From: Pseudomonadota bacterium
GTDB lineage: Bacteria; Pseudomonadota; Gammaproteobacteria; Steroidobacterales; Steroidobacteraceae
Length of the DNA: 64,000 bases
Reading direction: 5' to 3'
Assembly: GCA_018241425.1 (NCBI GenBank)
Contig: JAFEDU010000002.1
Location: 124,001 to 188,000, forward strand
Position numbers and translations under genes: made by a program. Shown one piece after another: positions 34,814 to 42,481 of the stretch. Numbering within the stretch: the first letter of the stretch is position 1; every line of letters begins with the position of its first letter. A model generated the notes under the pieces. The model did not search any database, was not told where the DNA came from, and saw nothing but the letters and a program-made list of their open reading frames with translations.

Positions 34814-36118
34814 ATGAGTGAAGTCTTGATCGACGGCTCGTGGCGGCCCTCGCAGAGCCGTGCCGAGCAGCTGGTGACCAATCCGGCGACGCTCAGGCCG
34901 GTCGGCGCCACGGCGTCCTGCGACGCGCTGGACGCAGCCGTCGCGATGGCTGCGGCGCGGCGAGCGCTGGGCGACTGGAAAGGGCTTCCGCGGCAGACCC
35001 GGGTTGCGCTGCTGCGGCAGGCCGGTGTGACCCTCCAAGCGGACGCATCTGGGATTGCCGACCTGCAATCGCAGGAGAGTGGTCAGCCCGTCTTCGAATG
35101 CCTCGAGGCCGTGCATGCAGCCGCCCAGTGCCTGATTCAGGACGCCACCCGTCCGCGAGAGGAACCGGCGGTCGCACGAGCCCTGGTGCTCGACCCGGAC
35201 TACCCGCTGCTTGACTGGGCCTGCCGCGCGGTTTCCCTGATGGAAGAGGGCTGTACCCTGGTGTGTGCGGCCCCCCGCGCCGCCCCCCTGGCGATCCTGC
35301 GGGCCGTGCGATGCATCCAAGGGTTGCCGAACGGAGTCCTGAACGTCCTGGTCGCAAGTCCGGAGGCCGTGAGAGCGGGTGTCGGACGGCCTGCCGTCGA
35401 AGACGGAGCGTCCTCGCAGTCCCAGGCGGCCGCTGCCGGCGTGGACGGAGTGTTTGTGAGCGACGGCGCGGACCTTGACCGCACCCTGCGTGCGAGTGCC
35501 TCGCAGCGACTGTTCCACGCGGGGCAGCGCGCCGGGCAAAGCGCGCGGATATATGTCGAGGAGCGCATGGCGGGGGTTCTGGCAGACCGCCTGCACGAGT
35601 ACGTGGCGTTCCTTGAATGTGGCGATCCGCGCAACCCCGACACGGACCTGGGTCCGCTGCGGTCCTCTGCCGCGCTGGAGCAGGTCGAAGGCCAGGTCGG
35701 CCGTGCGCTGAAGTGCGGCGCGCTCCTTAAACTCGGTGGCCGCCGCTACCAGCCCTGGGGACTGCGCGGCTACTTCTTCCAGCCGACGGTCATGATCGAA
35801 GGGCGCGGCGCGGAGCGCGTACCGGATTGCGAGATCCACGGACCGGTATTGATCATCTCGCCCGTCCGTAACCTGGCAGAGGCGGTAAGCCAGGAAACGT
35901 TCCGGAGCCTGAGCTGCTTCGGCGGGCAGCTCGAAGCCCAGTTTCAGTCACTGAGCAGCGCGGGCGTCGAGTTCGAGTTCGGCGAGTCCCGTACGCCCCT
36001 GGAGCGGATCATGCGGGGTCTGCGTGGCCTGAGTGCCTCGCCCTTGCAGATCGAACCAGCCCCCGCGAATTCCCGGTCCGGGTTTCCCTACCGTTCGCCG
36101 CCCGGATCGCTGCGGTGA
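34814..36118 (+). CDS. Aldehyde dehydrogenase-fold protein lacking catalytic residues
   Basis: A 434-residue ALDH superfamily protein, shorter than usual (about 480-500). Fold landmarks are kept: NPATLRPVG, LPNGVLNVL, DTDLGPL, and EIHGPVL in place of EIFGPV. The catalytic set is gone: the Cys position reads Ala (A240 in FHAGQRAGQ), the ELGG(K) glutamate motif is absent, and the PWNFP asparagine site reads PDYP. It is intact with no stop, so probably a retained non-enzymatic homologue, perhaps structural or a scaffold. The gene follows the flavoprotein gene and overlaps the ferredoxin gene by 4 nt. ATG 34814 is preferred to TTG 34808. Confidence 0.8.
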   Translation: MSEVLIDGSWRPSQSRAEQLVTNPATLRPVGATASCDALDAAVAMAAARRALGDWKGLPRQTRVALLRQAGVTLQADASGIADLQSQESGQPVFECLEAVHAAAQCLIQDATRPREEPAVARALVLDPDYPLLDWACRAVSLMEEGCTLVCAAPRAAPLAILRAVRCIQGLPNGVLNVLVASPEAVRAGVGRPAVEDGASSQSQAAAAGVDGVFVSDGADLDRTLRASASQRLFHAGQRAGQSARIYVEERMAGVLADRLHEYVAFLECGDPRNPDTDLGPLRSSAALEQVEGQVGRALKCGALLKLGGRRYQPWGLRGYFFQPTVMIEGRGAERVPDCEIHGPVLIISPVRNLAEAVSQETFRSLSCFGGQLEAQFQSLSSAGVEFEFGESRTPLERIMRGLRGLSASPLQIEPAPANSRSGFPYRSPPGSLR

Positions 36119-36801
36119 CCGGTGCCGCCGCGAGCCTGTACGCGCGATTGTGCACGGCAGCGAGCGCGCGGGGATTGGGGTGCCGGGGCGGCTTTGCCGT
36201 CGAGGCCGGGGATACCTTGCCCGAAGTCGGCAATGAGCCGACACGGACTGTGGTGTTGCTCGGCTTCACCGGGGCGAAGCACTGGTCCGTCGTCCGTGCA
36301 TCGGTCGAGTTTTCGGATGGCCGGCCACACCCGCTGGATCGCTGGTCGGTACGCATGCTTACCGGGCTCGGCGCGGAATTTGATGCGCGGCCGCTGTTTC
36401 CCTTTGGCGGACCCCCGTGGTGGCCCTTCCAGCGGTGGGCGCAGCGGGCGGAAGTCCTCCACGCAAGCCCGCTGGGGATTCTCGTGCACCCCGAGTTCGG
36501 ACTGTGGCACGCATACCGGGGTGCGCTGTTGTTCGCGACTGAATTTCGGCTGCCGACGCCCGTGCGCTGGCCGTCACCCTGTGCGAGCTGCGCCGCGAAA
36601 CCCTGCATCGGGGGCTGCCCGGCCGGTGCGGTGACGGCCCGTGGTTTCGATCGCGGCGCCTGCGCGACGCACGTGGCCTCACCCCAGGGAATCGCCTGTC
36701 GCAGCGGGTGCCTTGCGCGCGCCAGCTGTCCCGTGGGCGCCTCGCACCGCTACGGACCGGAGCAGTCTGCGTTCCACATGCAGCAGCTCACAGCGACCTG
36801 A
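36115..36801 (+). CDS. Ferredoxin-like 4Fe-4S protein (QueG-like C-terminus)
   Basis: A 228-residue protein. The first 150 residues form a soluble domain with FPFGGPPWWPF and GLWHAYRGAL. The C-terminus carries two cysteine clusters, CASCAAKPCIGGCP and CRSGCLARASCP, which would bind 4Fe-4S centres as in epoxyqueuosine-reductase-type proteins. It overlaps the ALDH-like gene (GTGA), so the two are co-translated and could form a redox unit with the flavoprotein upstream. No catalytic role can be assigned. Confidence 0.75.
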   Translation: MTGAAASLYARLCTAASARGLGCRGGFAVEAGDTLPEVGNEPTRTVVLLGFTGAKHWSVVRASVEFSDGRPHPLDRWSVRMLTGLGAEFDARPLFPFGGPPWWPFQRWAQRAEVLHASPLGILVHPEFGLWHAYRGALLFATEFRLPTPVRWPSPCASCAAKPCIGGCPAGAVTARGFDRGACATHVASPQGIACRSGCLARASCPVGASHRYGPEQSAFHMQQLTAT

Positions 36802-36825
36802 GCGCGGCGGTCCGCCGCTTCGGCG

Positions 36826-38607
36826 CTACCTTGCTCCGCCCCGGGCGTGCTGCTGCTCGCGGATCCAGTCGTTGGTGCGCGCATCGAGCAGGTCGAGCGG
36901 CAGAACCCCGCCACTCAGCATCTCGTCGTGGAAGCTCTTGATGTCGAAACGGCGCCCGAGCTCCTTGCGGGCCCGGGCGCGGAGTTCCAGGAACTTGAGC
37001 TGCCCGAGCTTGTACGCCAGTGCCTGCGCGGGCCACGCGATATAGCGATCAGTCTCCGCCTGGATCGTGGGCTCATCGACCGCGGCGCTCTTGCGGAAGA
37101 ACTCGACCACCTGGTCGCGGCTCCAGCCCTTGGCGTGGATGCCGGTGTCCACCACCAGGCGTACCGCCCGGAACAATTCGCTCGAGAGTCGCCCGTAGTC
37201 ACTGGCAGGATCCTGGTAGAAGCCCACTTCCTTGCCGAGCTGCTCCGAGTAGAGCGCCCAGCCTTCCACGTAGCCCGAGTTGCCGCCGTGACGGCGGAAC
37301 TTCGGCAGCTGGGTCAGGGTCTGCGCCACCGAAAGCTGCATGTGATGCCCCGGGATACCCTCGTGGTACGCGGTGGCCTCATCGTCGATAGTCGAGCGCT
37401 GCTCGAAGTTGGAAATCGCAACCACCACACGACCCGGGCGTGAGCCATCGGGGGTGCCGGACTGGTAGTGGGTGGCGTTCCCGGGCTCGAAGTCCGGCAT
37501 CGGTTCCACGGTCACGGGCAGTCCCGGGATGAAGCCGAAGAGTTCAGGGAGCTTTGGCTGCATCTGGGCAATGTACTTGCGGAAATCCTCGACGATCGCC
37601 TGCGGGGAGGCCGGGCGATAGCGTGGATTGTTCTTCAGCGCAGTCCGATAGGAGGCCAGGTCCGGGAAACCCTCGTGCCGGGCGATCTCCAGCATCTCCT
37701 TCTCAATACGCTCGATTTCACGCAGTCCGATCTGGTGGATCTGGTCAGGCGTCACGTTGGTCAGGGTCGTGCGGCCGTGGATGTTGTTGAGGTAGCGCTG
37801 CTCGCCGTCCGGGAGCGAAGTCACCGCGAGCGTGGTGCGCCCGTACGGGGCATAGTCGTTGCTGATGAAGCTCGCGAACTCCACGTACGCAGGCAGCACT
37901 TCCTTGACGACCGTCTCGACGATTTCCTTGCGCAGCCGCGGTTGCTCCTGCGCCGGGATGGCCTCGGGGAACTTCTTGATTGGCAGCAGGAAGGGATCTG
38001 CGGTGATCACGCCCACGCATTGGGCGGGGACCTTCTCCAGCAGGAAGCGCACCGGCATGAGGCCGTCCGCCTTTCCGGCACGCAGCACTTCCTCGGTCTG
38101 GCGAAAGACGCGCGGGATCTGATGCAGTCGCGCGATGTAGTCCTCGTAGTGCTTGACCGAATCCAGGGGCACCGCGAGCGGCAGATCGGCGAGGTGCGTC
38201 TGCGGGCCGGACATCTGGCTGACCGGCATCTCGTATTCCTTGAACCCGTAGTCCGCCAGGTGCTGCTCGAGGATGCGCTGGAGCACCTGGTGCGACATCC
38301 GGTCCTGTTCCGGCAACCCCGTAACCGGGATCGCCTTCAGCCGCGCAAGGAAGGCACCGTCGCGCTCGTTGTCGGCCGCCGCGCCCGCGAGGGAGTAGTC
38401 GCCGAGCTGGTCGTTGTAGCGGTAGTCCCCGAAGGCGGTCGCCATTTCGGGGTGCGCCTTGAGCTGGGCCTCGTAGTACTCCTCGAAGAGGGCGTCTTGC
38501 CGCGCGCGTCGTTGCTCCACCGAGTCCGCGGCTGCAGCGACCAGCGGGACTGCGAGGGCCAGGAGGAGACAGGGAAGTGCTGCGCGAATCAGGAGGTGTT
38601 TGTGCAT
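36826..38607 (-). CDS. DUF885 family secreted metallopeptidase-like protein
   Basis: A 593-residue exported protein. A signal peptide (about residues 1-24) starts at ATG 38607, preferred over a codon six residues upstream. The body has the DUF885 metal motif with HEGIPGHH near residue 415. These proteins are predicted zinc peptidases of unclear substrate, common in secretion-rich gammaproteobacteria. The gene faces the ferredoxin gene tail to tail. Confidence 0.88.
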   Translation of the reverse strand: MHKHLLIRAALPCLLLALAVPLVAAAADSVEQRRARQDALFEEYYEAQLKAHPEMATAFGDYRYNDQLGDYSLAGAAADNERDGAFLARLKAIPVTGLPEQDRMSHQVLQRILEQHLADYGFKEYEMPVSQMSGPQTHLADLPLAVPLDSVKHYEDYIARLHQIPRVFRQTEEVLRAGKADGLMPVRFLLEKVPAQCVGVITADPFLLPIKKFPEAIPAQEQPRLRKEIVETVVKEVLPAYVEFASFISNDYAPYGRTTLAVTSLPDGEQRYLNNIHGRTTLTNVTPDQIHQIGLREIERIEKEMLEIARHEGFPDLASYRTALKNNPRYRPASPQAIVEDFRKYIAQMQPKLPELFGFIPGLPVTVEPMPDFEPGNATHYQSGTPDGSRPGRVVVAISNFEQRSTIDDEATAYHEGIPGHHMQLSVAQTLTQLPKFRRHGGNSGYVEGWALYSEQLGKEVGFYQDPASDYGRLSSELFRAVRLVVDTGIHAKGWSRDQVVEFFRKSAAVDEPTIQAETDRYIAWPAQALAYKLGQLKFLELRARARKELGRRFDIKSFHDEMLSGGVLPLDLLDARTNDWIREQQHARGGAR

Positions 38608-38690
38608 GGCGCCGGATGCTACCACTGCAGCGTATGGCCTAAGAAGAAGTCACGCGTTGCTTGAGATTGCTTAAGACGCGCACACCACCC

Positions 38691-38975
38691 TCAGGGTGGC
38701 CGACGTGCGCTCTGCTCCTCCTGAATCTGGGCGATCGTGAGTCCGGTGCATTGAGCAATGGAGTTCAGGACCGGATGCTCCGGGTTGCTGGGCAGGCGCA
38801 GCGCGTGGGCCGTTTCCCACGCCCGGATCCGGACGCTCGGAGCATTCTCAACCGCACACTGCTCGGCGAGGACGAGCTGCCGTTTGTGAAGTCGCTCTTC
38901 TGCTTCCTGGGCCAGGCGCTCCGTATGGCTGCGGATTAGCTCAGGAGCCCGTTCGGTGGGTGTCTTGTCGTACAT
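38691..38975 (-). CDS. Conserved hypothetical protein
   Basis: A 94-residue, mostly helical and charged protein. A central RIRAWETAHALRLPSNPEHPVL and the following IAQCTGLTIAQIQEEQ look conserved by composition. No domain is recognised. The start is ATG 38975, where the conserved part begins; an upstream frame extension would read into the next gene's region. It follows two other small genes on the same strand. Confidence 0.65.
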   Translation of the reverse strand: MYDKTPTERAPELIRSHTERLAQEAEERLHKRQLVLAEQCAVENAPSVRIRAWETAHALRLPSNPEHPVLNSIAQCTGLTIAQIQEEQSARRPP

Positions 38976-39046
38976 GTGCGGTGCCTGCCAGGAAATCGTC
39001 GGTGGATGGGGCTGTGTGCCGCGCCGGTAGGGCGGGCGGGGAGAGC

Positions 39047-39451
39047 TCAAGTCTGGGGCTGGAGAGCTGCGCTGACGGCATAGTCAAGGCGCAGTCGACA
39101 CGGCGCGATTACCCCGTGGCGCGCGGAGCGCTTGCCGGAGCACTCGATCTCGCCAGTGGCCTGATGACTTGCGTGCGCAAGCGCCGACCTGACGGCGCCA
39201 TTGAGGTCAAATTCGCCGTCGCAGTCTGCGTAAGGACAGGGAAACGCGAAGAAGGCGCGCGCGGCGGCATGAAGCGTATGCGACTGCATCGCGGGCGTGC
39301 TGGGGCCCGACCCTTGGAAGAGGAAGTCGAGGCGCAGCTGCTGCACCACGGGGAAGGCCTCGCGCAGCGCCGGCGCGGCCGCACGGCTACGACGCATGCG
39401 CTCCCGCAGGCCTTCGCGTTTCGCTGCGGGCGTAAGGAGGGCCAGCTTCAT
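39047..39451 (-). CDS. Small Cys-containing hypothetical protein
   Basis: A 134-residue protein. The C-terminal half has CPYADC, then a later C and another C in CRLRLDY, spaced like a small zinc site. The N-terminal 45 residues are basic. It overlaps the upstream small gene by 4 nt (ATGA), so the two are likely co-translated. Function is unknown. Confidence 0.65.
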   Translation of the reverse strand: MKLALLTPAAKREGLRERMRRSRAAAPALREAFPVVQQLRLDFLFQGSGPSTPAMQSHTLHAAARAFFAFPCPYADCDGEFDLNGAVRSALAHASHQATGEIECSGKRSARHGVIAPCRLRLDYAVSAALQPQT

Positions 39452-39627
39452 GATGACGAGCCCAGGCGCGTCTCGGACGTCACCGCGGGATTGTCCTTCT
39501 GGGCAGTCTTTTCTTCAGGCGGCGCGGCGGCGCTCAGACGCGCGGTGCGCCGCTGCTCCTTCTCCTGCTGGCGCTGCTTCTTCGCGAATTCCCGTTGCTT
39601 TCGCACCTGCTGATAGTTTGTTCGCAT
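39448..39627 (-). CDS. Small basic hypothetical protein
   Basis: A 59-residue Lys/Arg/Gln-rich protein starting MRTNYQQVRKQREF. The first half is strongly basic and helical, as in RNA- or membrane-binding small proteins. ATG 39627 is chosen; the longer upstream frame is low-quality GC-rich sequence. It leads a pair with the Cys-containing gene. Confidence 0.6.
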   Translation of the reverse strand: MRTNYQQVRKQREFAKKQRQQEKEQRRTARLSAAAPPEEKTAQKDNPAVTSETRLGSSS

Positions 39628-39709
39628 CGCTACTCCGGCCTGCGGGTGAGTTGTTGATGGAGGTGACGCCGGTCCCCGGCGATCTGCACGAAGGCTGTGT
39701 TCTTCCGGG

Positions 39710-40162
39710 TCACGCCGGCTCCCCGGGCGCGTCTGTCGCCGCCCGCGGATGAACATCAAGCGCCACCGCCAGTCTCAGGCGGCTGAGCTGGCCGAGGGAC
39801 TCTTCCGGAAGTTCGAGGCGGAAAGCGCCGCGCGCGTAAAGCGTGACGTGCAGCTCGGCGACCCCTCCCGCGGCATGCAACTTCTCAAGGAATGCCTGCG
39901 AGCGATGCAGGAATGCAAGCTTCTGCACCAGTACGCTCTCGACGGAGTTCCTTGCGGACGAGAGCTCAGGCCCGTCCATCAGGCGTCCCATCCAGTAACT
40001 GTCACGGTACGCACCGACAAGCGCTCCGCCGTCCGGATCGCGCCGCGGATCGCCGGCCCTCCAGGTGTGCTGCGGCTCAATACCGAGTGCGTCCGTGATC
40101 TCGTTCGGATCTATATCAGGATGTCGCAGGCGCAATGAGATCGTGAACTCGTAGCCGCTCAT
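39710..40162 (-). CDS. DUF4279 domain-containing protein
   Basis: A 150-residue protein. The N-terminal strand FTISLRLRHPDIDPNEITDA and the TWRAGDPRRDPDG turn match DUF4279, a small alpha/beta domain of unknown role. ATG 40162 fits the domain start; GTG 40180 is also possible, with GAAGG before it. Confidence 0.72.
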   Translation of the reverse strand: MSGYEFTISLRLRHPDIDPNEITDALGIEPQHTWRAGDPRRDPDGGALVGAYRDSYWMGRLMDGPELSSARNSVESVLVQKLAFLHRSQAFLEKLHAAGGVAELHVTLYARGAFRLELPEESLGQLSRLRLAVALDVHPRAATDAPGEPA

Positions 40163-40220
40163 GCGGTACTGCGTCCGCACGAGCCTTCGGACCTGGAACG
40201 CGTCGCGCTCATGGGCATCC

Positions 40221-40493
40221 TCAGCGGCGCGGGCGGCCCCCGCCTGAACGCTCGCGTTCCTGAGCTTCGCTGACCTTCAGGGCGCGGCCGTCGAAGTCGG
40301 TGCCATTGAGCGCCTGCATGGCGCGGGACGCATCGGCGCTGGACATCTCCACGAAGCCGAAACCGCGCGGACGACCCGTGTCGCGATCATTGATCAACGA
40401 GACCTTCTCAACAGTACCGTGCTTGGAAAACAAAGCATTCACGGCCTCTTCGGTGGCGGTGAAGGGGAGATTTCCCACATAGAGTTTGGTCAC
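40221..40493 (-). CDS. RRM-type RNA-binding protein
   Basis: A 90-residue protein with one RNA recognition motif. RNP2 reads LYVGNL and RNP1 RGFGFVEM, followed by a Gly/Arg tail (SGGGRPRR). Small RRM proteins like this are often cold-induced RNA chaperones. GTG 40493 starts the protein at the domain edge, as relatives do; GTG 40502 is the alternative. A long leader with a hairpin lies upstream. Confidence 0.9.
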   Translation of the reverse strand: MTKLYVGNLPFTATEEAVNALFSKHGTVEKVSLINDRDTGRPRGFGFVEMSSADASRAMQALNGTDFDGRALKVSEAQERERSGGGRPRR

Positions 40494-40502
40494 TTGGAGC
40501 AC

Positions 40503-40846
40503 TCACATTAAAAATGATTGGGATGAAAGTTCGGCGGTTCTAATCCGCCGCCGTGGTTCGTCGGGCTTACGAGGTGAGAGACTGGCCCGGAGATAGCGCT
40601 GAGGTGCGCCGCGGGCGAGACAGACAAGGCGAAAGATCACGAGCCGAGGGCAGCGTACGCGCTTCTCCGCTGCAGTGCTCGCTTTTCGCAAATAGTCACG
40701 ATTTCCACGGGGTTCCAGCGCCTGTACCGCGCCAGATCGAACGTGCGCCCAGGCCTGGCTGCCCCTTGGCACGCTCTTGGGGCCCCAAAACCCGAAGAGC
40801 TCGCCGCATGCACCAGGACCGGCCATCCGTGGCCGGTCGCCCCGAT
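40503..40846. other. Leader region of the RRM gene
   Basis: About 340 bp without a convincing gene between the RRM gene and the BON lipoprotein gene. On the minus strand it would form a long 5' leader. It holds an exact 6-bp hairpin (CGGCGG/CCGCCG, 7-nt loop) at 40532-40550, about 40 nt before the start. No other structure is obvious. Confidence 0.5.
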
Positions 40847-41194
40847 TTACGAGCCCGAGTCCTCTTCGACGACCAGGTCATTGCGCAGTGACAGCACGCC
40901 GGCGGTCGCGAGCGCGGTCGACCCGGCAGCCTCTTTCTGTGCCTCGGTGAGCACCCGCCCGCCGAGATACACCGTGCCTTGGTAGGTCTGTACCGTTATC
41001 GGTTCGAGGAGCCCGCGCTGAGCACTCAGCCGTTCATGGACCGCGGCCGTGATCTGCCTATCCGTGGCGCACCCGTGCGGGCCGCATTCCCTGAGTTCGT
41101 GCAATTCGGCGCAGCCACTAAGCACTCCGCCAGAAAAAAGACACACGAGGGCGTAGAGGGCGGCCTTGGGGCCGGCCCCTTTGGAAGGTGACAT
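40847..41194 (-). CDS. BON-domain lipoprotein
   Basis: A 115-residue protein with a signal and lipobox LSGC near residues 25-28. A BON-type domain (about residues 45-108) shows the VYLGGRVLTEAQKEAA pattern. Probably an envelope-bound protein binding phospholipid or other membrane parts. No operon partner. Confidence 0.85.
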   Translation of the reverse strand: MSPSKGAGPKAALYALVCLFSGGVLSGCAELHELRECGPHGCATDRQITAAVHERLSAQRGLLEPITVQTYQGTVYLGGRVLTEAQKEAAGSTALATAGVLSLRNDLVVEEDSGS

Positions 41195-41294
41195 GGGGAA
41201 TCTCCGAAGGAAGGATGTCGTTCGCTTCAGAGGACGCAGCGACGCAGGGGTTTATTCCCGGCGATGAGCCGCAAAGGACCCGCAGCGTGCCGGC

Positions 41295-42299
41295 TTACTG
41301 GTCATTCCAGGGAAATCCCGTGGCGATCCGCAGGTCGCCATTCACCACGAACACCCGCGGGAACTTCAGGAGGCGCTGAAACTCCACGTTCGGGTCCGCC
41401 ACGATGCGACCTGCATCGAGGGCCACCAGCGCCTGATCAAGGGACTGGAGCTCATCGAGCGTTAGCATGGGAGCACGCACGGGTGCAGGCGGTTCGGCCA
41501 TGTGAGCGCAGAAGACGCGCGTGCTGAGGTTCAGCTGCCTGAGCAGCTTGCGGGTGGTCGTCAGGTAGGCGCTGCGGCTCGCGCCCGGGAGGAACACGTA
41601 CAGGTTGCCCGGATAGACGAAGTCACCGACGAAGACTTCCTTGTTCCGCGCGTCGTAGAGAGACACGGAAGTCGGGGTGTGGCCCGGGGTGGCGATGACC
41701 TGTACCTGGCGCCCGCCCAGGTCGATCGTGGTGTCCGGCTTCCACCACTCGTCGACCCTGAACGAGGGCGCCGGGAGGTCATCGAGGAAACCCAGGAATT
41801 CGTAGCGTCCGAGCTGGAGCACGCCATCGTGGGTCCGGGCGCGCAGACCAGGATCGTCGATTAGGGCGGTGCGGTCGAAGCGCCCCAGCGCACCCACGTG
41901 GTCGTAGTGCAGGTGCGAGGGGATGACCGTGACCGGGAGCGTCGTCAGCGAGCGCACCACCGGGACGATGTCCCGTGTGCCCGTGCCGGCATCGAAGAGC
42001 ACGGCGCGCGAGGTCCCGAGCAGCAGGTAGCTGTAGTTTCCCTGGTAGTAGCGCGGCTCGCCGATCGCGAACGTGCTGGCATCGATCTGCTCGACGAGGA
42101 AGTAGTCGTCGTACCACCGTCCCGAGACCTCGCCGGTGGGCTTAGGCAAGAGCTGGGTCGTCGGTCCCTGCAGCCGGTACTCGACCTCCGGATAGACGTA
42201 GGGCGCCAGCAGCGCCGCCGCGACCGCGAGGACCAGAATGAGGAGGGCTGCAATCCCCAGGGGCGCGCGAATCCGCGCCATCAGCGTCGCAGAAGCCAT
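41295..42299 (-). CDS. Metallo-beta-lactamase-fold hydrolase, membrane-anchored
   Basis: A 334-residue protein with an N-terminal helix (about residues 12-34) and a metallo-beta-lactamase fold. The metal motif HLHYDH is near residue 133, and a GHTPTS segment carries the next histidine. It likely hydrolyses an ester, lactone or similar bond at the membrane face. Its start overlaps the DUF2905 gene by 19 nt. Confidence 0.88.
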   Translation of the reverse strand: MASATLMARIRAPLGIAALLILVLAVAAALLAPYVYPEVEYRLQGPTTQLLPKPTGEVSGRWYDDYFLVEQIDASTFAIGEPRYYQGNYSYLLLGTSRAVLFDAGTGTRDIVPVVRSLTTLPVTVIPSHLHYDHVGALGRFDRTALIDDPGLRARTHDGVLQLGRYEFLGFLDDLPAPSFRVDEWWKPDTTIDLGGRQVQVIATPGHTPTSVSLYDARNKEVFVGDFVYPGNLYVFLPGASRSAYLTTTRKLLRQLNLSTRVFCAHMAEPPAPVRAPMLTLDELQSLDQALVALDAGRIVADPNVEFQRLLKFPRVFVVNGDLRIATGFPWNDQ

Positions 42300-42481
42300 G
42301 CCACCCCGGAAATCACCAGGCTGAGCAGGAGCATGGACGTGATCGGGACGAAGATCTTAAGGCCCGGCCGATCGATGACGACGTCTCCCGGCAGATGAAA
42401 GAGTGGCAGCCGACGCACGTAGGTCCATGCCAGGCCGGCAAAGAGGATCACGAGGCCGAGAATCACGAGTGCGCGGTTCAT
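42281..42481 (-). CDS. DUF2905 family small membrane protein
   Basis: A 66-residue protein with two membrane helices around the conserved LPLFHLPGDVVIDRPGL core. Function is unknown. It overlaps both neighbours by a few bases, so the hydrolase, DUF2905 and metallo-beta-lactamase genes form one transcript. Confidence 0.88.
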   Translation of the reverse strand: MNRALVILGLVILFAGLAWTYVRRLPLFHLPGDVVIDRPGLKIFVPITSMLLLSLVISGVAWLLRR

